From assembly GCF_022749495.1 (NCBI RefSeq), contig NZ_CP094241.1:2232001-2296000 (forward strand): 64,000 nt of DNA. The letters run 5' to 3'. The notes beneath the pieces were generated by a model that saw only the letters and a list, made by a program, of their open reading frames with translations, searched no databases and was not told the DNA's origin. The position numbers were made by a program, and so were the translations under genes. Source of the stretch: Neisseria macacae ATCC 33926 (lineage in GTDB: Bacteria; Pseudomonadota; Gammaproteobacteria; Burkholderiales; Neisseriaceae). Positions 51,856 to 60,400 of this stretch are shown piece after piece. Position 1 is the stretch's first letter, and each line of letters starts with the position of its first letter.

Positions 51856-54310
51856 CCTAAGGACACGGCTCACCCGGCTGAGTGCCGCGCTGATGCTGTG
51901 TTTCTACGCCCTGCCCTCACCTGCTCAAGACATCCTGACGCAGGCTGCGCCTGCTGCCTACGAGCAGGCATGGCTGACCGTTTACCCGCAGGTCAAAGTC
52001 AACGGCAGCATACGCGACGGTATCGAACCCTTCATGTCGCGCAACGGCGTGCTGTATGCGCGCCCCGAATCCCTGCGCGCCTACGGCATTGCCCTGCCCG
52101 ACGCAGAAGCTGCCGAGGCGGGCAAAAACGGCGTTGTGCCTGAAATTCAGGACGGCGCATCCACACTCGGCGCAGGCGTATGGTTCGAACTCTCCTCTAT
52201 CCCCGGCTTGCAGGCGAAATACGATGCCGCCGCGCAAACCCTTGATCTCACCGCCCCCCTCGAATGGCAGCCCGATCTGAAAACCGCCCGAATCGGCGCA
52301 TTGCAGGAAAACCGCTACGCCATCGCCAAACCCGGCTTTGCCGCCGTTCTGAACTATGACGCCAATATCTCGCGCAACCGCTCCGGCAACGGCACACAGG
52401 GCGTTTTCGGCGAAATGCGCCTGAGCACGCCTTGGGGCTATCTGAACCACACCCAATTTGCCAACCGTAGCCGCAACAAAGAAAGCGGCTCCCGCGGCAA
52501 CACCGCCCGCCTGGATACCTACTGGCGCACCGTCTGGCCCGAACAAGGCATATCGCTGACCGTCGGCGACACCCTGACCGGACAAATCGGCTCATGGGGC
52601 GGCACACGCATCGGCGGTATCAAAATCTCCCGCACTTACAACACTCGCCCATGGAAACAAACCGCCCCGCTGCGTTCCTACCTCGGTAAAAGCACCCTGC
52701 CCGGCACGGTCGACCTCTACCTCGACGGCGTCAAACAAATGAGCCGCGACGTCGAAGCTGGCGAATACGAACTCATCATGCCGCCGTCCATCAGCGGCCG
52801 CAGCAACGCCCAAGTCGTTGCCACCGACGTACTGGGACGCACCGTCGTCGTCGATATGCCGCTTTACGGCGGCAGCGGACTTTTGGCAAAAGGCTTGAAC
52901 GAATGGTCGTTTGAAGCAGGCTACGTCCGCCGCGATTACGGCATCCGTTCCGCAAAATACCAATCCGACCCCGCCGCCTCCGGCACGCTGCGTTACGGCG
53001 TCAGCAATACCCTGACCGCCCAAATCCACGGCGAAGCCGCGCGCGGCTACCGTCAGGCAGGCATTGCCGCCGATACCGTATTGGGTTCGCTCGGACAACT
53101 CAATCTTAATTATGCCGAAAGCCGCTTTGCGGGCAAAACAGGACGGCGCGGCAGCGCGTTTTTCAGCACCCAATGGGACAGGCTCTCCTTCAGCGCGGGC
53201 GCAAGCCGTACCAACGGACAATTTGCCGAACTGGGCGATACCGCATACGGCGCAGACTTTTTCAAAGCCACACGCCACCCCGCCACATCCGCATCCGCAT
53301 CCGCAGGCTGGAGCAGCGACGAACTCGGCTCATTCAGCCTATCCTACGTCCATTCCCACACCGAAGGCAGTCCCGCCGACGGCGTAGGCTCATTCGGCTG
53401 GAGCCGCAGCTTCAAAAACCGCACCTCGCTCTACGCCGGCGCCAATAAAAACTTCCGCAACAGGCGCGAACTGAGTTTCCACGCAGGTCTTTCCGTCAGC
53501 CTCGACAACGGCTATTCGACCTCCGCAGGCATCAGCAGAAACAAACACAACAACAGCTACCAAGCAACCCTGAACAAAACCAGCAGCGGCATGGGCAGCA
53601 CCAGTTGGGGTATAGGCTGGCAGCAAAACGACAACACAAACGGCAACCGCAGCAACACTTTCAACGGCAACATCCGCCATCAAAACACCTACGGCGACGG
53701 CTGGGCAAACGTTTACAGCCAAAGCGGCAACAGCAACTGGAACGCAGGCTGGAGGGGCGGTCTCGTCCTCATGGGCGGCAGCCTCTTCGCCACCCGCCAA
53801 GTCAACGACAGTTTCGCCGTCGTCAGCACCGGCGATATGGCGAACGTCCCCATCCGCGCAGGCGGTATGCCCGCAGGCAAAACCAACCGCAAAGGGCTGG
53901 CACTGATCCCCAGCCTCTCCGCCTACCAAAAAAACACCGTCAGCGTCGATATTGCCGAGTTGCCGCTAGACGTCCAGCTTGAACACACCGTCGCCGAAAT
54001 CGCCCCGCCCGAACGCTCGGGCATGCGCGTCGAATTCAAAATCCAGCGTACCCGCGCCGCCACCATGACGCTGAAAGACGCACAAAACCAATTACTCCCG
54101 AGCGGCGGCAGCATTACTGCCGAAGACGGCACACCGGCAGCCGTAACCGGCTTCGACGGCAAAACATATATTGAAAACATGAAAGAAGGTAGAAACCGCT
54201 TCACCGTCATCCTCCCCGAAAACGGCGGCACTTGCACCTTCGAAGCGGACTACCCTGAAACACACAATCCGGATTCCATCCCGGAACTGGGAGACATCAT
54301 ATGCAGATAA
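51842..54310 (+). CDS. Outer membrane usher (CsuD-like)
   Basis: Protein of 822 residues, the usual usher length. An N-terminal signal (RLSAALMLCFYALPSPAQD) is followed by the NTD, a 24-strand barrel-type middle (GYLNHTQFANRSRN, DTYWRTVWPEQGISLTVGD), plug/linker regions with GGTRIGGIKISR and PPSISGRSNAQVVATDVLGR, and C-terminal domains with GGTCTFEADYPE. The start is TTG at 51842: GGAGG lies six bases before it (51831-51835), the signal peptide needs it, and the next in-frame ATG is inside the signal. Overlaps the chaperone by 14 bp and the tip gene by 10 bp, so the four genes are coupled. Confidence 0.9.
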   Translation: MPPHDLRTRLTRLSAALMLCFYALPSPAQDILTQAAPAAYEQAWLTVYPQVKVNGSIRDGIEPFMSRNGVLYARPESLRAYGIALPDAEAAEAGKNGVVPEIQDGASTLGAGVWFELSSIPGLQAKYDAAAQTLDLTAPLEWQPDLKTARIGALQENRYAIAKPGFAAVLNYDANISRNRSGNGTQGVFGEMRLSTPWGYLNHTQFANRSRNKESGSRGNTARLDTYWRTVWPEQGISLTVGDTLTGQIGSWGGTRIGGIKISRTYNTRPWKQTAPLRSYLGKSTLPGTVDLYLDGVKQMSRDVEAGEYELIMPPSISGRSNAQVVATDVLGRTVVVDMPLYGGSGLLAKGLNEWSFEAGYVRRDYGIRSAKYQSDPAASGTLRYGVSNTLTAQIHGEAARGYRQAGIAADTVLGSLGQLNLNYAESRFAGKTGRRGSAFFSTQWDRLSFSAGASRTNGQFAELGDTAYGADFFKATRHPATSASASAGWSSDELGSFSLSYVHSHTEGSPADGVGSFGWSRSFKNRTSLYAGANKNFRNRRELSFHAGLSVSLDNGYSTSAGISRNKHNNSYQATLNKTSSGMGSTSWGIGWQQNDNTNGNRSNTFNGNIRHQNTYGDGWANVYSQSGNSNWNAGWRGGLVLMGGSLFATRQVNDSFAVVSTGDMANVPIRAGGMPAGKTNRKGLALIPSLSAYQKNTVSVDIAELPLDVQLEHTVAEIAPPERSGMRVEFKIQRTRAATMTLKDAQNQLLPSGGSITAEDGTPAAVTGFDGKTYIENMKEGRNRFTVILPENGGTCTFEADYPETHNPDSIPELGDIICR

Positions 54311-55416
54311 ATATAAAGAGAGGTCGTCTGAAAACCGCAAACCGTCTTTTCCGACAAATGACATTGCCTGCCGTATTCGGACTGCTGTCCCTGTCCGCAG
54401 GACAGACTTGGGCAAACAGTGGCGAAGCTGGAAGATTTGTACAATGCACCGCCACAGTGCAAGGCAACGAAACCGTCAACGGCCATCCTGCCTTGGTATT
54501 TGGAAGTCAAGGCAATGGGGTCAACCTTCTGAACAACAACCAGCCGGAAGATATCCAAGCCACCATTAATTACACATGCACCAATACCATTGCCCAGCCC
54601 TTAAAAGTACGCCTGTGCTTTAATATTGACGGGGGACGTGCATCACCAACTACATTTAGTCCTCGAAGAATGACAAACTCCAGGATTAACAACCAAACGC
54701 TGCAATTCTTATTACTTAAACCCGATGAGACAGAATGGGGTTCAGATTCAAAAAATAATACGCCCAAAAGTTCTAGCACAGATATCATGCGCATCCCCGC
54801 CAAAGACACTGTCACAGGAAGCATGCCTATTAAAGCAAGATTGGTTAGCGGACAAAGTAACATCATACCCACGACCACTGGACACTCTTATCTCTCGAAC
54901 TTTACCGACGGCTCCACCGCATTAAGCTGGAGGGCTGCATATGAGGGTGCTCCCGATCCTGTCGATTGCGGAGGATTCCTAACCACCCAACGTTTCTCCT
55001 TTGTCGTCCAAGCCTATGTTGCGCCCGTCTGCGAATTCATCTCTGCCGACGACATCGACTTCGGCACGCACACCGCCGGCAGCAACAACCTGAAACAGTC
55101 GGGCAACCTCACCGTCCGCTGCACCAACGGCACGCCCTACACCGTCGGTCTGATTCCTTCCAACAGCAATCAGGAAGGCAGCGGCGAGATGAAATCCACC
55201 AACCCAGCCAATACTGACAAAGTCCCCTACCGCCTCAAAAAGGGTACCCATACAAACGCCCACCTATGGGGCAACAATCCTTCGGGATCAGGCAGCGCGT
55301 TGAAATCTACCGGCGACGGCAACAGCCAAATTCACACCATCTCGGCAGAAGTAAAAAACACCGACTACACCCCAGGCGAATATAAAGACAAGGTAACCGT
55401 CGATATCCGATACTGA
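54301..55416 (+). CDS. Two-domain fimbrial tip subunit with spore-coat-U domain (CsuE-like adhesin)
   Basis: Protein of 371 residues. A signal sequence with an extended n-region ends near TWANSG. The N-terminal part is a likely receptor-binding domain; the C-terminal half (from about residue 240, APVCEFISADDIDFGTH, TVRCTNGTPYTVGL) is an SCPU domain like the major subunit and closes DYTPGEYKDKVTVDIRY. This layout is that of CsuE, the tip of archaic pili. GGGAGA is before the ATG, which overlaps the usher. The uptake sequence at 54321-54332 encodes GRLKT in the signal n-region; a start 19 codons later (54358) would avoid it but lacks a Shine-Dalgarno. Confidence 0.82.
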   Translation: MQINIKRGRLKTANRLFRQMTLPAVFGLLSLSAGQTWANSGEAGRFVQCTATVQGNETVNGHPALVFGSQGNGVNLLNNNQPEDIQATINYTCTNTIAQPLKVRLCFNIDGGRASPTTFSPRRMTNSRINNQTLQFLLLKPDETEWGSDSKNNTPKSSSTDIMRIPAKDTVTGSMPIKARLVSGQSNIIPTTTGHSYLSNFTDGSTALSWRAAYEGAPDPVDCGGFLTTQRFSFVVQAYVAPVCEFISADDIDFGTHTAGSNNLKQSGNLTVRCTNGTPYTVGLIPSNSNQEGSGEMKSTNPANTDKVPYRLKKGTHTNAHLWGNNPSGSGSALKSTGDGNSQIHTISAEVKNTDYTPGEYKDKVTVDIRY

Positions 55417-55875
55417 TCCGAAAGGTCGTCTGAAAAACAGTGCGGCATTTCGGTTATCAAAATGCTGCTCGAACTGTGCTTTCTAATGATGCCGGCGTTC
55501 CTGCAAAACCTTGAATCCTTCCTAAATGCAAGCCTGCGACTTTGCGTCAGGTTTGCTTTCGGAACATTCCGGTTTGGCAGGAACGCTTTTTTTCAGACGA
55601 CCTCTCCCATACGATCCCAAAACAACATATAGTGGATTAACTTTAAATCAGGACAAGGTGACGAAGCCGCAGACAGTACAGATAGTACGGAACCGATTCA
55701 CTTGGTGCTTCAGCACCTTAGAGAATCGTTCTCTTTGAGCTAAGGCGAGGCGACACCGTACTGGTTTAAAGTTAATCCACTATAAAAAACTTTACATTTA
55801 CCTCAAACAGGTTTAAAACTCTTCCTTTTCCCCTATTCAGAAATTTGTTAACAATTTCCCCCTAAGGAGCTCAAC
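55417..55875. other. Intergenic region fimbrial operon to asd
   Basis: Contains one uptake sequence right after the tip gene (55423-55434), an inverse one at 55592-55603 about 160 bp on, and a full CREE (55628-55784). The 91 bp after the CREE hold the asd leader. No gene was seen; a short frame through the CREE is not credible. Confidence 0.55.
55628..55784. repeat. CREE, full length 157 bp, upstream of asd
   Basis: Ends TATAGTGGATTAACTTTAAA and TTTAAAGTTAATCCACTATA. It finishes 91 bp before the asd ATG, near the place expected for the promoter. Confidence 0.92.
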
Positions 55876-56991
55876 ATGAAAGTAGGTTTCGTCGGCTGGC
55901 GCGGCATGGTCGGTTCGGTTTTGATGCAGCGTATGAAAGAAGAAAACGACTTCGCCCACATTCCCGAAGCGTTCTTCTTCACCACATCCAACGTCGGCGG
56001 CGCGGCACCTGATTTCGGTCAGGCGGCTAAAACATTATTGGATGCGAACGACGTTGCCGAGCTGGCGAAAATGGACATCATCGTAACCTGCCAAGGCGGC
56101 GATTACACCAAATCCGTGTTCCAACCCCTGCGCGACAGCGGCTGGAACGGCTACTGGATTGACGCGGCGTCATCCCTGCGCATGAAAGACGACGCGATTA
56201 TCGTCCTCGACCCAGTCAACCGAAACGTCATCGACAACGGCCTCAAAAACGGCGTGAAAAACTACATCGGCGGCAACTGCACCGTCTCCCTGATGCTGAT
56301 GGCGCTGGGCGGCCTGTTCCAAAACGATTTGGTCGAATGGGCAACCAGCATGACCTACCAAGCCGCATCCGGCGCAGGTGCGAAAAACATGCGCGAACTC
56401 ATCAGCGGCATGGGCGCGATTCACGCCCAAGTGGCGGACGAGCTTGCCGATCCTTCCAGCGCGATTCTCGACATCGACCGCAAAGTGTCCGATTTCCTGC
56501 GCAGCGAAGACTATCCGAAAGCCAACTTCGGCGTACCGCTCGCCGGCAGCCTGATTCCGTGGATTGATGTGGATTTAGGCAACGGCCAGTCCAAAGAAGA
56601 ATGGAAAGGCGGCGCGGAAACCAACAAAATCCTCGGCCGCAGCGACAATCCGACCGTAATCGACGGTTTGTGCGTCCGCATCGGTTCTATGCGCTGCCAC
56701 AGCCAAGCCATCACCCTGAAACTGAAAAAAGACCTGCCCGTTTCCGAAATCGAAGCAATTTTGGCAGGCGCGAACGACTGGGTGAAAGTCATCCCCAACG
56801 AAAAAGAAGCCAGCATCCACGAGCTGACCCCTGCAAAAGTTACCGGCACGCTGTCCGTCCCCGTCGGACGCATCCGCAAACTGGGCATGGGCGGCGAATA
56901 CATCAGCGCGTTCACCGTCGGCGACCAACTCTTGTGGGGTGCAGCCGAACCCCTGCGCCGCGTGTTGCGCATCGTGTTGGGCAGTTTGTAA
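55876..56991 (+). CDS. asd: Aspartate-semialdehyde dehydrogenase
   Basis: Protein of 371 residues that reduces aspartyl phosphate with NADPH, the branch point to lysine/diaminopimelate, threonine and methionine. N-terminal NADP motif GFVGWRGMVGSVLMQRM; catalytic C135 in GGNCTVSLML; RIGSMRCHSQAIT binds substrate. It is of the gamma/beta-proteobacterial type. AAGGAG precedes the ATG. dapD, which acts later on the same pathway, is beyond the IS element on the other strand. Confidence 0.97.
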   Translation: MKVGFVGWRGMVGSVLMQRMKEENDFAHIPEAFFFTTSNVGGAAPDFGQAAKTLLDANDVAELAKMDIIVTCQGGDYTKSVFQPLRDSGWNGYWIDAASSLRMKDDAIIVLDPVNRNVIDNGLKNGVKNYIGGNCTVSLMLMALGGLFQNDLVEWATSMTYQAASGAGAKNMRELISGMGAIHAQVADELADPSSAILDIDRKVSDFLRSEDYPKANFGVPLAGSLIPWIDVDLGNGQSKEEWKGGAETNKILGRSDNPTVIDGLCVRIGSMRCHSQAITLKLKKDLPVSEIEAILAGANDWVKVIPNEKEASIHELTPAKVTGTLSVPVGRIRKLGMGGEYISAFTVGDQLLWGAAEPLRRVLRIVLGSL

Positions 56992-57007
56992 GATTCGCAG
57001 GTCAAAC

Positions 57008-57039
57008 AAAAAAGCAACGGTTTATCCGTTGCTTTTTTT
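57008..57039 (+). terminator. Intrinsic terminator of asd
   Basis: AAGCAACGG and CCGTTGCTT stem with TTTTTT after it, 16 bp past the stop. Confidence 0.88.
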
Positions 57040-57106
57040 ATGGCAAAGAAAACAGCATCAAACAAAACGACAATGCCGTCCTGACTTAACCGACTTACCC
57101 TATGAA

Positions 57107-57120
57107 GAGGTCGTCTGAAA
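57107..57120 (+). repeat. Left arm of an uptake-sequence hairpin split by the IS
   Basis: Forward copy 57108-57119; the right arm is 58386-58397, beyond the IS. With the IS removed the arms and loop CCGAAATCCGG form one hairpin of about 18 bp. Confidence 0.85.
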
Positions 57121-57178
57121 ACTGAACTGCACCCCAAAAGTTGGACATCCCCTCCAACTCACAAGGTGCAGTTTTTTT

Positions 57179-57529
57179 ATGAGCAAATATACATTACACT
57201 TCAAATACCAAGCCGTACTCCACTACCTGCATATACGCAGCCAACAACGTACCGCAGACCACTACGGCATTTCCCGAACCCACCTGAGACGATGGATACG
57301 CGCCTATCAAGAAGGCGGTATCGGCGCACTCGAACATCCCCAATCCAAAACCATGCCCCAACACCGCAAAAACCCCTTCATCGCCGACAAACCCGACCAA
57401 GAAAAAACGCAGGCAGAGCTTATCGAAGAGTTGTGCTATATGCGCGCAGAGGTCGCCTACCTAAAGGAGTTAAAAGCCCTCAGCCAAAAACAGACCGAAA
57501 AGGACAAAGCCAAACCGTCCAAACACTGA
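57179..57529 (+). CDS. IS3-family transposase OrfA
   Basis: Protein of 116 residues: an N-terminal helix-turn-helix (YQAVLHYLHIRSQQRTADHYGIS) and a C-terminal leucine-zipper-like coiled coil (LIEELCYMRAEVAYLKELKA). It binds the IS ends. Its end carries A-rich slippery GAAAAGG (57497-57503), a candidate site for the -1 frameshift into OrfB. Confidence 0.92.
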   Translation: MSKYTLHFKYQAVLHYLHIRSQQRTADHYGISRTHLRRWIRAYQEGGIGALEHPQSKTMPQHRKNPFIADKPDQEKTQAELIEELCYMRAEVAYLKELKALSQKQTEKDKAKPSKH

Positions 57530-58329
57530 GGGCGCAACACCCGCTCAAATACCTGCTGCACATCGCAAACCTGCCCAAAAGCAGCTTTTACTACCACCAC
57601 CAAGACCGGCCCGACACCGACGCAGCCGACAAAGCCCTCCTTGTCGAAACCTACCGGCGGCATAAAGGACGCTACGGACAAAGGCGCATTGCCGCCGCAT
57701 TAGATTGGAACCGCAAAAAAGTGGCGCGGTTGATGAAGCAGTTGGAACTGAAAGCCCTCATACGGGCGAAAAAAGCCTACCGCCATCCCGCCATGGGCGA
57801 GATATCGGAGCACCTCCTCAAACGCCTATTCAAAGCTGAAAAGCCTAACGAAAAATGGCTGACCGACGTTACCGAACTCAAAGGGAAGGACGGCAAACTG
57901 TACCTCTCGCCGATATTGGACCTGTTCAACCGGGAAATCGTCGCCTACGCCATGAGCCGCAGAGCCGACAGCGAAATGGTGAAGGAAATGCTCGAAAAAG
58001 CCGCCCCCCGTCTGACTGATAAAGGAACGATGCTTCATTCGGACCAAGGTGTGCTGTACCGTACGGCGGGGTATAGGGAATTGCTTGCGGAGCATTCCAT
58101 GGTTCAAAGCATGTCGCGTAAGGCGAACTGTTGGGACAATGCGCCGATGGAGAGTTTCTTTGCGGTGTTGAAGACGGAGTGTTTCTATAACGCAGGAGAA
58201 TTGACGGTGGACGAATTGATGAAACAGATAGATGACTATATGGATTACTACAACCGGGAGCGTTGCAGTTTGAAATTGAAAAAGCTGAGTCCTGTCGCAT
58301 ACAGAACCCAGCTTACACAGAGCGCCTGA
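57496..58329 (+). CDS. IS3-family transposase OrfB (DDE), made by -1 frameshift
   Basis: This lies in the -1 frame relative to OrfA; the natural product is an OrfAB fusion. HPLKYLLHIANLPKSSFYY begins the HTH_21-like region, then the rve catalytic core: D in WLTDVTELKG, D in LHSDQGVLYR and E in NAPMESFFAVLKTE. The end is intact (QLTQSA). The start given is only where the frame is entered by slippage; no separate start codon is proposed. Confidence 0.88.
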   Translation, partial: RKGQSQTVQTLRAQHPLKYLLHIANLPKSSFYYHHQDRPDTDAADKALLVETYRRHKGRYGQRRIAAALDWNRKKVARLMKQLELKALIRAKKAYRHPAMGEISEHLLKRLFKAEKPNEKWLTDVTELKGKDGKLYLSPILDLFNREIVAYAMSRRADSEMVKEMLEKAAPRLTDKGTMLHSDQGVLYRTAGYRELLAEHSMVQSMSRKANCWDNAPMESFFAVLKTECFYNAGELTVDELMKQIDDYMDYYNRERCSLKLKKLSPVAYRTQLTQSA

Positions 58330-58381
58330 ATAGGCTTTTATGAGTGTCCAAGATTTGGGGGCCAGTTCAAACCCGAAATCC

Positions 58382-58398
58382 GGTTTTCAGACGACCTC
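58382..58398 (-). repeat. Right arm of the split uptake-sequence hairpin
   Basis: Inverse copy at 58386-58397; see the left arm at 57107. A further inverse copy at 58454-58465 lies nearer dapD. Confidence 0.8.
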
Positions 58399-58484
58399 TT
58401 GCCATTCAAACAGGAAAACCGTTTGCCTGAAGCCCGTTTATGTTTCGGGCTGTTTCAGACGACCTCCCCTTTTCTGTTCACCGA

Positions 58485-59306
58485 TTAAATACCGCGCAAC
58501 AATTCATTGACGCTGGTTTTGGCGCGGGTTTGCGCGTCTACGCGTTTGACGATAACGGCGCAGTAGAGGCTGTGGCTGCCGTCTTTGGAAGGCATGCTGC
58601 CGGACACGACAACCGAGCCTGCCGGTACGCGGCCTTGGTAGATTTCGCCGGTAGTGCGGTCGAAGATTTTAGTAGATTGTCCGATGAACACGCCCATGGA
58701 AATCACGCTGCCTTCTTCGACAATCACGCCTTCGACGATTTCGGAACGCGCGCCGATGAAACAGTTGTCTTCAATGATGGTCGGGCTGGCTTGCAGGGGT
58801 TCGAGTACGCCGCCGATGCCGACACCGCCGCTCAAGTGGACGTTTTTACCGATTTGGGCGCAAGAGCCGACGGTCGCCCAAGTATCGACCATTGCGCCTT
58901 CGTCAACGTATGCGCCGATGTTGACATAAGACGGCATCAGGACGACGTTTTTGGCAACGAAGCTGCCGCGGCGCGCAACGGCACCGGGTACGGCGCGGAA
59001 ACCGGCGGCGCGGAACTCGTCTTCAGACCAGTCGGCAAACTTGGTCGGCACTTTGTCGAAGTATTTGTTCACGCCGTCGTTGAGGACTTCGTTGTCTTGG
59101 ATGCGGAAGGACAACAGGACGGCTTTTTTCGCCCATTCGTTGACTTTCCATTCTCCCACGCCCAAGCGTTCGGCAACGCGCAGTTTGCCTGAATCGAGTT
59201 GGCGGATGGTTTCCAACACGGCTTCTTTGACTTCGGGGGTAACGGTGGTCGGGGTGATGTCCGCACGGTTTTCAAAGGCGGTTTCAATGATGTTTTGCAA
59301 AGACAT
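58485..59306 (-). CDS. dapD: 2,3,4,5-tetrahydropyridine-2,6-dicarboxylate N-succinyltransferase
   Basis: Protein of 273 residues, left-handed beta-helix of hexapeptide repeats (VGSCAQIGKNVHLSGGVGIGG, IIEDNCFIGARSEIVEGVIV). It succinylates tetrahydrodipicolinate on the lysine/diaminopimelate route. The ATG at 59306 follows AAGGAATCCCC; 25 further upstream codons lack homology and overlap an uptake sequence. Followed on the other side by the IS region. Confidence 0.96.
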   Translation of the reverse strand: MSLQNIIETAFENRADITPTTVTPEVKEAVLETIRQLDSGKLRVAERLGVGEWKVNEWAKKAVLLSFRIQDNEVLNDGVNKYFDKVPTKFADWSEDEFRAAGFRAVPGAVARRGSFVAKNVVLMPSYVNIGAYVDEGAMVDTWATVGSCAQIGKNVHLSGGVGIGGVLEPLQASPTIIEDNCFIGARSEIVEGVIVEEGSVISMGVFIGQSTKIFDRTTGEIYQGRVPAGSVVVSGSMPSKDGSHSLYCAVIVKRVDAQTRAKTSVNELLRGI

Positions 59307-59555
59307 GGGGATTCCTTTTGAAGAGGGTAAAAGGTCGTCTGAAAAATTCGGATAACCTGCAAACAGGCGGTATTTTGCCATGTAAACGCTTTGCCGTCAG
59401 CTTTTGCGGGAATGCGGCGATATTCCTATCCAATCCGAGCTTCCACAAACCCGTCCCCGCCCGTTTAAAACAAATCGGCATAATCAAACAAAAAGGTCGT
59501 CTGAAAACCTTGATTCCGGTTTTCAGACGACCTTCAGGATGGGAAGTAAGGTTAA
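59307..59555. other. Intergenic region dapD to the DUF4189 gene
   Basis: One uptake sequence in the dapD leader (59332-59343) and the hairpin at 59492-59535. No gene was seen. Confidence 0.5.
59492..59535 (-). terminator. Paired uptake-sequence hairpin after the DUF4189 gene
   Basis: Copies 59494-59505 and 59522-59533 with loop AACCTTGATTCCGGTT. The same arms and loop are repeated at 60344-60383. Confidence 0.8.
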
Positions 59556-60074
59556 TTAAGGCAACGAACAACCTTCGGGAGCCAAGATTTTACATTCTGT
59601 CAATCCTCCTTTCCTGCAATTTTGTAAAGCAATTTGCTCGGCAGTTCCCGGATGACCTGCCCCGTCAACCACAACGAATTTATTTTTAATTTTTCCTTCA
59701 GCCGCAGCAACACAACCATTCCGTACCCATGCGATTGCTTTACAGGGAGTCTTACTACCTTGCTGACAGCGTTGGATTGCTGCTTGCTGGGCTTCTGCCT
59801 TGGAATTGTGGTTTAGAGAACCTGTAATATAACCAGCCCTTGAACTATAAGCTAAAGCTCCGAATTTGGAGGGGACTTGTACAGTAATGCTTCTACTTGA
59901 TGAAGTACCGCTTTGGTTTCCCGATTGCGGCGGATCGGAATTATATAGAATCTGTTGCCCATCAGGACCGATAATTCGACATGTCCCAGTTGCAGGTTGG
60001 AATTCTCCTCCGCAGTTATGCGCATAGAGATTGGAACTAATTAATCCAAATAACGTAAAAATTAAAACTCTCAT
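59556..60074 (-). CDS. Secreted DUF4189 domain protein, paralogue of the 25016 gene
   Basis: Protein of 172 residues. Signal peptide ends near NLYAHNCGG. The mature part: FQPATGTCRIIGPDGQQI, then SKFGALAYSSRAGYITGS, CKAIAWVRNGC and CKILAPEGCSLP, which match DUF4189. Cysteine spacing agrees with the first member. Function unknown. It is flanked on both sides by identical hairpins (59494-59533 and 60344-60383), unusual for a chromosomal gene. TAAGGAAGAA lies upstream of the ATG. Confidence 0.82.
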   Translation of the reverse strand: MRVLIFTLFGLISSNLYAHNCGGEFQPATGTCRIIGPDGQQILYNSDPPQSGNQSGTSSSRSITVQVPSKFGALAYSSRAGYITGSLNHNSKAEAQQAAIQRCQQGSKTPCKAIAWVRNGCVAAAEGKIKNKFVVVDGAGHPGTAEQIALQNCRKGGLTECKILAPEGCSLP

Positions 60075-60400
60075 TATTCTTCCTTATTTATTTTCATTGA
60101 CTTTGCTTTGAGCAAGTTGAGATATGGGTGATGATCGGTGTAATTTGACGGCATTAGGAGCAATGTGCAATGTATATATTATATCCAGGCGTGAACGACT
60201 GTTTTTCGAATCATCTACCGTCCAATTGGATTATAGCTGTTAAAACTACCTTTTACTCCGTTAAACCAAGCACTAACCATCAGTATCAAGTCATTGGCAG
60301 CGTCAAAAGTAACCGCCCCACTGTCTAGACAAACTAAATCAAGAGGTCGTCTGAAAACCTTGATTCCGGTTTTCAGACGACCTTTTGGCAAATACCAAAA
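60075..60400. other. Intergenic region DUF4189 gene to MFS gene
   Basis: AT-rich leader of the DUF4189 gene, then the hairpin 60342-60385 after the MFS gene. No CREE or credible gene. Confidence 0.5.
60342..60385 (-). terminator. Paired uptake-sequence hairpin after the MFS gene
   Basis: Copies 60344-60355 and 60372-60383, loop identical to the one at 59494-59533. Confidence 0.8.

Larger units (their letters stand above)
57123..58369 (+). mobile_element. IS3-family (IS150 group) insertion sequence
   Basis: 1247 bp, ends TG...CA. The 25-bp terminal repeats are TGAACTGCACCCCAAAAG at 57123 and, inverted, TGAACTGGCCCCCAAATC ending at 58369; they then share TTGGACA. AAC is repeated on both sides (57120-57122, 58370-58372), a 3-bp target duplication as usual for IS3. 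It carries orfA and orfB in -1 frames. Both look intact, and the element interrupts the loop of an uptake-sequence hairpin. Confidence 0.92.

Noticed and set aside
55526..55738. 70-codon frame running through a CREE
   Set aside because: It is made of the uptake sequence and CREE; similar frames arise from other CREE copies.
57166..57495. Upstream part of the OrfB frame as an independent protein start
   Set aside because: That stretch is the out-of-frame reading of OrfA; OrfB is entered by frameshift.
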